Shown here piece by piece: positions 1 through 17,734 of a stretch of DNA of 64,000 nucleotides. This DNA is from Vigna angularis (Eukaryota > Streptophyta > Magnoliopsida > Fabales > Fabaceae). Position 1 is the first letter of the stretch, and each line of letters begins with the position of its first letter. The position numbers were made by a program, and so were the translations under genes. The notes under the pieces were generated by a model. That model was given only the letters and a program-made list of their open reading frames with translations. It ran no database searches and had not been told where the DNA came from. The DNA lies in contig NC_068977.1 in NCBI RefSeq assembly GCF_016808095.1, positions 31,521,364-31,585,363 on the forward strand. Reading direction: 5' to 3'.

Positions 1-2759
1 GATAGAAATTTAATTAGTAAAAAAGAAATATAAAAAAATAATGAAACAAAAACCTTAAATATGTAACTGAATTATTAGTTCTTGAATTTGAAAGAAGCAT
101 TAACCCGTGAGGGCAGGAGATTGTCACTTTGACATGTGTATGGATTTTGTCAATGTAAATTTTTTTAATTTGATACTTAGACAAGAGGAGCAACATGATA
201 TAAGAAAATCAAAATAAGGTATTTGTCTCTGTCATTGGTGTTCACCATGCATTAGGAATAAGGAAAATGGCACTATGTTATTGGCCAAGACGATTGTGGC
301 TCATAAGCCACACTGCACCTATGACTTCTTTGTCTCATTCATTTTATCTATCTACTCTTTAATTTCATCAAGACTTTTCAAGTTTTAGATTGTGTTTGCG
401 AAAATTAGTTCAAGGTCAAAAAGTTAATTGGAAGTTGAAATGTTAATTAATGGTTAAAAGTTGTTAATGTTGGATACAAATAAAATCTCACATCAGATCA
501 AATAAGTGAGAAATGTCTCATTATATATACATAAGACATCTTCCTTAAAAAGAGGTTTGATACTAAAAACAAATAAATGGATAACATGTGTTCAGTATAG
601 AGATATATGTGTATTGAATCTCCCTACAAATAATAACAGATAATTAAATGAACTATGATAAAATAAGAGATCATATCTTTATATACTATAAATTAGAATT
701 TCATCAAAATAAATACTATACTAATATTATGATATTTTTATTCATTGTATATTTGAAATATCATTTTGTTTAAAAGTAAAATTTTATCACAATTTTAATT
801 TTAAAAAAATATTTAAATTATCTTAAAATTTGATTTTTAAATATATAAAATTGTTGAATGCAGGAAAATAAATGTGATTATGCATGTAAAAGAATTGTAA
901 AGAAAAGGTTGAAAATTTAGTATTCAACACATAAATTGGAAACGCCCAATCCCGCGAAGGCGGCGGTTTCTTCTGCAACTTCATAATTTCTTCCGACACC
1001 TCCATAACTATACAAGATGTTAAAAATATCTCTCCCTCGAGAAGATTCTAGATTCAATAGTTTAGAAGTTTTGTTATTATATAATCTAGAAATTAAGAAT
1101 TTAGATATTGTATTTTAGGTTATATAATTCAAAATTATTATTGTTAATTAGTAGAAATATATGCATTTCCACATGAATTTTTTTCGTTGTTGTTGTCGTA
1201 GATATAATTAATTTAATTTAAAAAAATAAATTTAAATAAAAGATTACTTTAAAAGGTAAAATGATATTATTTTAAAAAATGGTTAAATTTATATTTTAGT
1301 TTAGAATATGCTTACTTAAAAAATTAAAATAGTTTTAAAAAAATAATTTTAAAAAATAATTTTTAATAAATTTATATGTTGTTTAATTTTTCTATGAAGC
1401 AAGTACCTTATTTGTTATTTTATATCCTTATCTTGTATAATGATGGATACAATAATAATTACATTATTTAATTAACATAAAAATTAAATAACATAAACTT
1501 AATTTAATGAAAAAAAATATTGAAATCTTTCACAGGTAATTCATTTAATCAATTTAATAGAAGAAATGTTGAATTCTTTTATATAAAATTGAAATTGAAT
1601 TAAGCATAAAAAAATTAAAAAGTTATATTAAATAAATTTAACAAATATTGGAATCAAATATTCTATTAAGCCTAAAACTTTTGTAATATAAAAGTACAAC
1701 CTAAATTGATTATCAAAAGACACATGTATATTAATTTTTGTGTTTAATATTCTTTTTGTAGAAATTAATTTTGAGAGTTTTATAATGAAACATTATTGAA
1801 ATGTAATGGAATTGGAAAGGTGATATTACAAAAATTCAAGAACTGAAAATGAAATTTGGAAAATAAAAGCTCAGTTCACACATTTAATATTCATACAATT
1901 TCTCTTATCAAACTTCTTTGTGGATTCAAATTCAAGTTTTAACAAGTAGTCATTGGTTCAATTGAAAAACATAATTAAACTAAATCAAAATATCATTCAA
2001 TATAATCCACATATAATTATTAAATAAAAATATAATCAATTCTTAATTTTTGATTCCTAAAACCAAGACATAAATTAATGTCATAGACTACAAATCCAAA
2101 ATTAGAGACAATGTAACCTTGACAATTCATATTCAAAACATAATAATTCTCCATTAACGAAGAAGGAAACAAAAAAGAAAAATAAAAATCAAGAGACAAC
2201 TATGAAATTAAGCGAACATGATACAAAATCACATTTCTCAAATTGAAAAGCTAAACAAATATGAATTGACGATCTTTTAATAAAACACCTTTAGACTATA
2301 TATACACATAAGCATTATATAAGTTCAATATAAAAAAATACAATATATTTGCATCAACTTCTAAAAGTACAAACAAAATAAAAATAAAAAACTTCAAATA
2401 CTACAAAATTTGAAATTTAGGTATAGTGAAACAAAACTTTACATATTATCTTATTATTTATAAATGTTTGTTACAGTATGCAGATATATAATAACAAAAT
2501 CATAGTAGAAACTGTAAATTATTCCTAACTTTCGAGTCACAACATGATTATAACAAAATGAGAAAACATAATAATAAATTAATTATTCAATTAAAAATAT
2601 AATATATAAATTGTTAGAAAGATGACAAAAATTACATAGATAATAAACAAACAAAAAACTCTAAATTTGATTGTTTGACATATTATGTAACAATAGAGAA
2701 TTTTAAAGATTTTGGAATGGACAGGTAGGTGGGAATAATGGGACCGAATGATTTATATT
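1..2759. other. AT-rich intergenic DNA, no gene seen
   Basis: Only short spurious reading frames occur here. The segment around 475-560 (a 'cacatcagatcaaataag' run followed by 'tgagaaatgtctcattat') looks like the degraded terminal parts of LTR or TRIM elements that are common in plants, but I cannot place its ends. Nothing else is recognisable. Confidence 0.6.
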
Positions 2760-5075
2760 AAAATAATAATATTATATAAAGGAAAATTTTAAATGTTCGT
2801 TTCATTTCTTGATATAATCATTTCTCTCTAAATCTTCTTCTATTTTCTTTTCTCATCTTTCTCTCTAAAAATCTCTCATCTTACTTCATCTGATTTTCAA
2901 TCAGATCGAGTTTAAGTAATCTTGGAGTCAAAAACATCCTTTTCCACCGATCAATGTTTTGTTTAGAGCTGGTAAGTCTCGATTTCTTGAGCTTTTGTGA
3001 GATTCCGAAACTTTTTTACACATGCAAGCCAAGTTTCTGGTTGCATGTGTTCATCAACTTCTTCTTCCCATTTCTGATCATATTTCTGGTCTTTTGGTGG
3101 TCTATCCTCATCAATCAGTGAGTTATAGGTGTTCTTGGGATTTTCTGGAAGTGTGAGCAAATTTCTAGAAGGGTAGAAGATTTCCGTTCGGATAAAAGGT
3201 AAGGGAAGCTAGTTAATTTAATTCTGATTTTCTATGTATGAAATTATTGTTTGGATGGTTGCATGTGTGTAACTTGAATGTTTGATTGAATTGTGTTGAA
3301 TTTGTGAACTGGTTGGAGTTTCTCTACATAAGTGTTCGGTCTGTTCTAATCTTAAGAAAATGGGTATGTGAATACGATAGTTTGGGGTTGGGAGTGAAAT
3401 CTGGTATGAGACTCTTTGGGATGATGTTAAAACGATTTTAGGTACCTTTGGATATACTTAAAATGGTATATGAATCATGTTTGGAGGATTAGAAGTTGGG
3501 AAGTGGTAGGAATTGGTGAAGATAGTTGTTGATCATAATTCTGCAGTTATTTTGCAGAATTATGCAGATCGTCGAGTGTCATTCATTGACCTTTCGGCTT
3601 TCTTCTTGTGTTCGATCTTAACTGAGTTCCACTTATGTAGAGCTTTTCAGTTAATGACCGATCGGTCTTGTACTAGTATTCTGTTTTAGTAGCGATCGGT
3701 CATAGTGGGTGTGTGGTCTCTTAGTAGCGATCGTTATTAGTGGGTTGTGTGGTCTCTTAGTAGCGATCGGTCATAGTGGGTGTGTGGTCTCTTAGTAGCG
3801 ATCGTTATTAGTGGGTTGTGTGGTCTCTTAGTAGCGATCGGTCATAGTGGGTGTGTGGTCTCTTAGTAGCGATCATTATTAGTGGATTGTGTGGTCTCTT
3901 AGTAGCGCTCGTTCTTGTACTAGTGCTCGACCTCGTACTTGTGTTTTTAACTACGCTCAGTCTCTCATGGGTCTTACCTGTTAATGACCGTTCGGTGATA
4001 TTTTAGTAATCAGTATCAACTCTAAGTGTTCGGCCAGCTATAGGTGTTCGGCCTAAGCCATAAGCGTTTGGTCCAAACTTAATACTTGGTATGGTGGTAG
4101 TATTCGGTCATGTTGTGGTATTCATAATCCTCTAGTTGTAGGTCAGTAATAGTACTCGGCCTTCTCTTCAGCTATATCTATTATTGACCATTCGGTCCTA
4201 TTCTTTAGGTAGTGAGAGAATGATCGGTCTCCAACATTCACAGAGTGTTCAGTCTTGTTCATATGTGTTTGGTTATTTTTGTTCAGCTTATATTTATTCC
4301 AATGTGTTAGGATAATTAATTGTTCCAATTGCTTTGATGGCTGATGTATGCATTATCATAAGGGTGTCAAATTGAAAGTATGGTATGATGTTCCAACTGG
4401 TATGAAAGAGAATTTCAAGGAGGAATGTTTCAGTTATTGGTTATCAAGGTGGTGGTAAAGTATGAATATGGGCAGCGAAATCCACGACGTTCATCCTAAC
4501 ATTCTAATGATTACCAAGTCTCAAGTAGAGATGGGTAAGTCATGTCGTGAGAATAGTAGGAGGCCCTAGTCTAAGGAGAGACACCTTAGGTAAGGGATAA
4601 CGGGCTAACCTCGTGCGACAACTGATGGGTTTCCAGTTACTACACCCACAAGTGCACGAACAGCCAAAACTACATATTCATACAATCCGGATGGTCAAGT
4701 CAAGTGTTTGGTCATTGCCTGTAATGTATGGTCGGTCATTGTATGCTTTAAAATGTTCGGTTGACATGTGCTTATGTATTTGTTTAATTTGCATGATAAC
4801 TGTAATAAATTAAATTACTCTAGCTTACCCTTGCTTTTATGTGGCTTGTCTTTGCGTTATTTGTCTTTTGCGATGATCACCTTAATGGTGTGAGCTTAGG
4901 GATACCGTCTTTTCAGTTGGAGCAGCTGAATGGGGAAAGTGAAGCTGATAATATAGGTAGTTATCTTGTTCTTCAGGTGAAATTTTTATTCACCAAATTT
5001 GTAGTTCTTGTTATATCATTATCCATGTAATGTTTCATTTTAGTAGTTTTATATTACTAAATTTGGGATGTTACA
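2760..5075 (+). mobile_element. LTR-like element, subfamily A copy 1 (degraded)
   Basis: It is related to the elements at 27066-29554 and 49141-51612. Shared landmarks, in order, are: a CT-rich leader ('ctctctaaaa...ctct', about 2820-2880); the CATGCAAGCC...GGTTGCATG hairpin at 3019-3047; many GTTCGGT/GATCGGT words (about 3600-4750); the block 'ttcatcctaacattct...gggtaagtcatg' at 4489-4545; a 'gatgatcacc...ggtgtgagc' block near 4873-4893; and the terminus 'gggatgttaca' ending at 5075. The right end is clear. The left end is a guess: I found neither a TG start nor a target duplication matching 'tattc' at 5076. It also holds a private tandem array (3691-3910). No protein domain is present, so this looks like a solo or rearranged LTR. 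Confidence 0.6.
3691..3910 (+). repeat. Tandem array of alternating 35/36-bp units
   Basis: Two related units alternate: 'gcgatcggtcatagtggg' + 'tgtgtggtctcttagta' and 'gcgatcgttattagtggg' + 'ttgtgtggtctcttagta'. Six units (three dimers of about 71 bp) are readable before the pattern breaks at 'gcgctcgttcttg'. The dimers are almost identical, so the expansion is young compared with the degraded host element. Confidence 0.9.
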
Positions 5076-6842
5076 TATTCTCTTTTTACTTTTCACTTAT
5101 TTTTTTTTCATCTTTTCTTTCTTTTACATTTTTCATTAACATCTTCTTTTCGGGTTGATTTTCTTTATATATTATTTAGTGTGACCGAGTTAATTAATAA
5201 TATAAATTTAAAAGAGTTTTTCAATAGCTTAGTTAGGTTTAGGTCTATACGATAGCATAGCGTTCTTCTTTTCTCACAATGTATTTTTCTTGAATTCCGT
5301 GATTTTAATAATATTTTTTAGTTTTATTAATCTGCATGATATCAAAAAATAAATGTATCGAATTATTTTTTCATACATTCATTAAATGTTTTGAGAATTA
5401 ATAAACGTTGAACAATATAGCATGTTCAAAACATTTTATCATTTGTTATTTCATTAATAAATTAATTTTTTTTTCTACATTTTATTATTTATTATTTCTT
5501 AATATATTTTCATAAGAAATTCATTTAAGATGCTTTTTCAATATGGAAAATTTTAATTAAACTAAATTGATTTAATTCTTTAGAACTTAGCATATCAAGA
5601 AACCCACTTTTTGCACTTCCAAACGCATCTTTTCATGAAAAGGTAACTTTACTTCCATAAGGGTCTATCTCCAATCATTGTTCAGAGATTAGTTCATTAT
5701 TCTAATGATAAGTTCCTTAAATTGATGGAATTAAGAAAGAACATGACAATTAAGACCACTTTATATTAAGCGATCATTCTGAACTAAAACTTTGAATTCT
5801 TTTTTCTTCTAGACATGGACCAATTCCTAAATAAATAGTTTAAGAATAAAATATGAATATCTTCTAAAAATAAGAGTATACTAAAGTTTTAAAATCATAA
5901 TCCTATTATAAGTTGACTACAAATTTTGAAAAAGGTAAATTATATTAACACCGAGGAAGAAAAATTGTGGGAAAAAAAGAAAACTTTTATCATCACCATG
6001 TAAATTATATAAACTCTATAATCAATAATATTATTATAACCATTTCATCATCTTTTTGTATCCACATTTTTCTTCAATTTTTTTCATTACCATGTATACT
6101 TGTCTCTTATTAACGATGAATGGTAAAACACAGAGAGATTAAAAATATTAAAATATTGTGTAAAAGAATTTACAAAATAAGAATTATATTTTCTTATTTT
6201 CTAATCATATTCTCCATTTCAAGATCTTTGAAAATCCATGGTGAAATTAGAGATTTGTGACAAACATTCATGGATGATGAAACAAAAGGTGAATGAAAAA
6301 TGGTTAAAAGCTGTGGCCAAAAGACAATATTTGGATCAGAATCCCACAATCCCATGCGTGAAGAAGAATGAATAACTCAACTTTGATTCATTTGGTGTCC
6401 ATAAAATGGTGACCCACTGCAATGCTTAATCACAATGTCCACATCTTTCAGTTTCTTCAACTTCCACTCTTCGTTCTCTGCATGTACACAACACAAATTC
6501 TGGAAAACTCAAAAACCCCGTTTTTTTACCAATGAAATCCCTTCATCTCTCTCCCTTTTTTTTCTCACCCTTATTTTCACGTTCCCCTTTGTTGTTGTTC
6601 CCTTCCCCGCAAACAAAACTTACACGGACGCGCTTTCTCTCTCTCTTTCTATAACCGTTAAGGAAGAAAAGTGATCATTGCTTGCCACTTTGTTTGGCAT
6701 CAGATTCTTTTGGAAGTTTCCGTTTTGAGTATCTGGGCATATCGTCCCCCGGCTTTTCTTTGGTTTCCCCAACCTGGGTCTGTCTCATTGTGCTCTCTTT
6801 GGTTCTTTTCTGATTCAAGAAAATTGAGAATTGAGGTGTGAA
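5076..6842. other. Intergenic DNA and probable 5' leader of the TEX2-like gene
   Basis: 5076-6300 is AT-rich with nothing recognisable. From about 6300 the composition shifts: 6435-6660 is rich in CT and C runs ('ctctctctctttct' near 6640), typical of a plant promoter or 5' UTR just before the first exon at 6843. An open frame of 79 codons at 6435-6674 begins with ATG. It would be an upstream ORF if transcription starts before it, but its low-complexity composition gives no support for a protein. Confidence 0.5.
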
Positions 6843-13622
<6,780 letters not shown>

Positions 13623-14575
13623 GAAATATAGACGAAGTAAATGTCAGAATGCTTACATATTTGTTACTGATTTTTTACCATGTCAGAGATTAGTGCCATT
13701 CATAAATAAGAATGTGGGATATTAGGCATTATTTCATTGATGACTTGTATATTTTTAGAGGTTAGAAGATCAAATGGAACTAGATATACACATCACAGAA
13801 AATACTCTAATTGCATTCCACGGGGAGTTCCACAACACTGACGTAATCCACTTGTAAATTTGCAATGGCCACAGGCTAAGATAGAATACACATTTAATTG
13901 TTGTGTACGAATTAATGTTGTTACAGAAAAAAAAAGATATACATTTATAGTTCTCATTTGAGGAATATTTCCTTTCATTATTTTGCAATTAATGCCTTTC
14001 CTAACTAGCCATCTGCAAGTATTTTGAAACTACGAAGTGGATTGTAGAACGTAGTTGAGATTATTCCACACATCTGTCTTTAAATTTGATCTTTGTAGTT
14101 GCTATTATCACGTTTAAGGTAAGCACAAGTCTTGCATCCTAACTGACTTCTCGAATGTTTTAATGATAATGATGATATCCCTTTTTAAGAAAAGAAAACA
14201 AAAACGAGGACTTGCATGAATGAAGGCAATAGTTTTTACTGAGAATAATAAAGAAGATCAACTAAAGAAATTATGCAATATGCAAAAAGGATAGATGATG
14301 GTTGTGACTAAATCGAGTAATCTTCCTCTTGTAAGAATGATGTATTAATCCGGTGTAGTAACTGAATGTAGTGTCTGGCAGAAAAGACAGTAAAGGCATG
14401 GTGTTTTTAATTTACATTTTTCATCCTATGGTGAAGAAGTTGAACTACACGTGAAGTAGAATGTAACAGAATCATGAGTAAAAACTTGGTCATTTTCTGA
14501 TATTACTTCTACTGTATAGCACCCTCTTGAAGAACAAAGTTTAGATCTTCTAGTGTTTTATAAGCCAAGATGTGA
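13623..14575. other. Intergenic region between convergent genes
   Basis: The 3' ends of the TEX2-like gene (+) and the PPR gene (-) face each other across about 950 bp. The stretch is AT-rich and should hold both 3' UTRs and polyadenylation sites. I see no additional gene or repeat. Confidence 0.6.
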
Positions 14576-16420
14576 TCAATTTCCAGCAGCTAATGTATCA
14601 TGGCTACCACAGACCTCAACTTGGCTCCAGCCACATTCTTTTACTAATCCTTTACCATCTATCAAATTTCTCATCATGTGCGCCTCCTTCCACTTGCCTA
14701 AAGAGGTATACAAGTTAGACATTAAAACATAACTTCCAGAGCGTCCAGGACTAGTTTCCAATAACTTAAAAGTTGCAAGCTCTCCCAACTCAACATTGCC
14801 ATGAATCCTACAAGCACTAAGCAATGAACCCCAAGCTTGAGCTTGGACTGCCAGTGGCATTCCCTGAATTGCATCTAAAGCTAAGTCAAGTTGGCCAACT
14901 CGACCGAGAAGATCTATCAAACAGGTACAATGTTCTACTGTAGGAGCTATTTTAAAGTCCTTTTGCATACTTTTGAAGTACTTCAACCCATCTTCAACCA
15001 ATCCGGAATGGCTACAGGCCAGCAAAACACTAGTGTAGACAATGGCATCTGGAATTATCCCTTCTTCAGTAGTCATTTTGTGGAAGAGGGTGATAGCCTC
15101 ATTCCCCATCCCGTGGATTGCATAACTATTTATCATGGAAGTCCAAACAGTTAAATCTTTATCCGTCACCTTTTCAAACACTTCTCTTGCTTTCTTGATG
15201 CTTCCACACTTGGAGTACATGTGTATGAGAGACGTTTGGACTTGTTGCTCTGATTCCCACCCGTGTAGAAAAACATACTCTTCAATCTCTTGTCCCATGC
15301 TCAGTGATCCCAAATCAGCACAAGCTGATAAAACAGTCGCAAGTGTTGCCCCATTTGGTCTAGTATCTGTCTTTACCATCCTTCTAAACAGATCCAGTGC
15401 TTCCACTGGATGCCCTGAATGGACATATCCTGCAATCATTGATGTCCACGATAACATGCTCTTTTCAATGATCAGATCAAATATCCTTCTAGCAAAGGTA
15501 AGGTTACCACATTTTGAATACATGGTAATAAGCAAATTTTCAACGGAATCCGCTTCATCACACCCGCATTTAAGTACAAGAGAGTGAACAGATGAAGCTA
15601 ACAAAAGCTCTCCTACTTGTATGCAACCAGAAATCAGATTTAAAAACACAACAAAGTCTATGCCAACACTTTGCCGTAGCATTTGCTTAAATAAACCAAA
15701 TGCTTCAGCAGCATGCCCAATTTTCACATAACCCCCTATCATAGTTGTCCAAGAAATTATAGACTTCTCATCCATCAAGTCAAAAACTTTCCTTGCTTCA
15801 TCCATTCTACAAAACTGGGCATACATAGCCATTAGTGAGTTGGCGAGAGAGACCTCCCTATGCACAATCCCAAGTTTAATCAAGCAACTGTGTATCGACA
15901 CACCCTGCAAACGAAACTTGAAAGTATCCAAGTTTGAATAACCGGACAAAATTGAAACGAACGTTGAAGCAGTTGGCTTAAAACCAAGAACCCCCATTTC
16001 TTTCAAGAGGCTCAATGCCTGGTCCATTGAAGACACACGAGAATAAGCCGAAACCATGGTATTCCATGAGACAACAGTTCTATGCGGCATTTCATCAAAC
16101 ACAAGGCGTGCAGATTCAACATGGGAGGATTTAGAATACATATCAACAAGAGCAGTTTGAACAAAGGCGTCTGCTTGAAACCCAAGTTTGAGGACATGGC
16201 CATGAAGCACAGTGCCATGTTGAATGGAAGCGAGGTTAGCACAAGCCTTGAGGAGCAAAGGGTAGGTGAGGTTGTTGCCATGGACACCAGAGTGTGCCAT
16301 GGAAAAGTATATGTTTAAAGTTTGTATGAAGAAGCCATTATTGGTGGAGTCTCGAATCATCAAGTTCCATAGGTAAAGTGGTCTTCGGAAGCTGACAAGG
16401 GATGAAGAAACCAATGACAT
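14576..16420 (-). CDS. PLS-class pentatricopeptide repeat protein with E-type C-terminus
   Basis: An intronless frame of 614 codons, which is normal for plant PPR genes. Tandem helix-turn-helix PPR motifs run from about residue 15 to 540, with characteristic S/L cores such as VVSWNTMVSAYS, SIISWTTMIGGYV, MLSWTSMIAGYVHSGHP and LTVWTSMINSYAIHGMG, and intervening LITMYSKCGN / LIHMYSKCGS elements. The C-terminus (LLSACRIHGNVELGELA, then YVLMSNLYTSLGKWKEA and GWSQVEV) is the E domain. It stops soon after with no DYW deaminase block. Such proteins bind organellar RNA and commonly specify C-to-U editing sites, recruiting a DYW partner when they lack one. The target RNA cannot be read from the sequence. 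The N-terminus is short and Ser/Arg-rich, compatible with organelle import but not proof. ATG at 16418-16420 is the first in-frame Met. Confidence 0.93.
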   Translation of the reverse strand: MSLVSSSLVSFRRPLYLWNLMIRDSTNNGFFIQTLNIYFSMAHSGVHGNNLTYPLLLKACANLASIQHGTVLHGHVLKLGFQADAFVQTALVDMYSKSSHVESARLVFDEMPHRTVVSWNTMVSAYSRVSSMDQALSLLKEMGVLGFKPTASTFVSILSGYSNLDTFKFRLQGVSIHSCLIKLGIVHREVSLANSLMAMYAQFCRMDEARKVFDLMDEKSIISWTTMIGGYVKIGHAAEAFGLFKQMLRQSVGIDFVVFLNLISGCIQVGELLLASSVHSLVLKCGCDEADSVENLLITMYSKCGNLTFARRIFDLIIEKSMLSWTSMIAGYVHSGHPVEALDLFRRMVKTDTRPNGATLATVLSACADLGSLSMGQEIEEYVFLHGWESEQQVQTSLIHMYSKCGSIKKAREVFEKVTDKDLTVWTSMINSYAIHGMGNEAITLFHKMTTEEGIIPDAIVYTSVLLACSHSGLVEDGLKYFKSMQKDFKIAPTVEHCTCLIDLLGRVGQLDLALDAIQGMPLAVQAQAWGSLLSACRIHGNVELGELATFKLLETSPGRSGSYVLMSNLYTSLGKWKEAHMMRNLIDGKGLVKECGWSQVEVCGSHDTLAAGN

Positions 16421-17734
16421 TTACTTCTTCTCAGTTTGAAGCCATTTTTGTTTCTTTTCTTTTGTGCTTCCAGGGAAACAATTCCAATTCTTTGTTTCTG
16501 GTTTTCTTTTTTCTGTTTTTGATTACCATGTTCTCGAATTCAACCTTACTGATCAGGGACGAGAAGGTCCAATACCAGTTTCATTATTGTCCTCCTCATG
16601 TGTAATGATTTTTATTTTATTCTTATCGGATCGGATATATTCTATATTTATTTTTTTATTGTTTAAATATTAATTAATTATTTTTTAAATAAAAAAAATT
16701 ATGTATAAAAGAGAATAAAGAAGAAAATATTTTACATAATTAAATACTTAAAATTAAGGCTTAAATTAATAATACAAAATTTCAACATAACTTTAAAAAA
16801 AAATTGTAATAAATAAAATTTGTGATAAAAAAAGTATCTAAAAGATGTGATAAGAAAGAAAATAATATATATATATATATATATTTTAAATATTAAAAAC
16901 ATATTTAATATTTAAATTTACCAATCACTTAGAAATTATCTCTGATTGTTTTAATAGGCATAAAGTAGTTTTGATTTTCCAATATTGGCTTAGACTCATA
17001 AGATTTCATTGCACCCCACTAATTATGCTAGAGTTACTGTACACTCAAAGACAAAATAATCAAATGAGCTTAAACACGCACAAAATTTTGTTATATTTAT
17101 TCTTTAACGAACACTATTATTTGAACATTGTAGTATCAAAATCTTTTTTACACAAACTGTACATTTTTTTATAAAATGTGCCTCATTGGTGAGGACAAGT
17201 TTTTTCCAGTTACAATTACTCATGGCAATAATAAGTTAATCATGATTGGATGAGAAAAATTTATCAAAATGTAGTTTGTATCTTGGACAGCTTTATTAAT
17301 TAATACGTAAATAAGAGATTAAAAAACCCTTTAGTTCTATTTTAACCGTCATTATACATGTAATATATTTAATAATCTCGAACCGATTAAAAGTTTTGAA
17401 AAAAAAAATTAAATATATTTTTTTATCTTTTAGACACCTTTTAAAATTAAAGCACTAGAAACTTGAAACTATAAATAGGAATATACTTTAGAAGGAATGA
17501 TAGATATTATTTCATTCGTGAGCTTGCAACATAATATATAACTTGACCTCAATCATAATGTATAATTTAATATTGAAGTCTTGGAGAGATAACAATTAAT
17601 AGGTATCTTTTTTGTATTTTCTACTGATAAAGAAATATCTTGTTGATTTCCTTTTCCTTCTCTGGAAGACTCAGTGCATTTATTTCTCTTGATTTCTGTT
17701 TTTACCTTATTTTCTGCCTCGTGAAATCAACAAC
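16421..17734. other. AT-rich intergenic region
   Basis: It separates the start of the PPR gene (-) from the 3' end of the alpha-galactosidase gene (-), so it contains the PPR promoter. A short (AT)n microsatellite lies at 16864-16884. The rest is AT-rich sequence without recognisable coding or repeat content. Confidence 0.6.

Noticed and set aside
3691..3910. CRISPR-like repeat-spacer array
   Set aside because: Units are contiguous and fully repeated with no unique spacers, and the setting is plant nuclear DNA.
15135..15587. Antisense frame of 150 codons
   Set aside because: It is the shadow of the PPR coding sequence on the other strand; PPR repeats often leave such open antisense frames.
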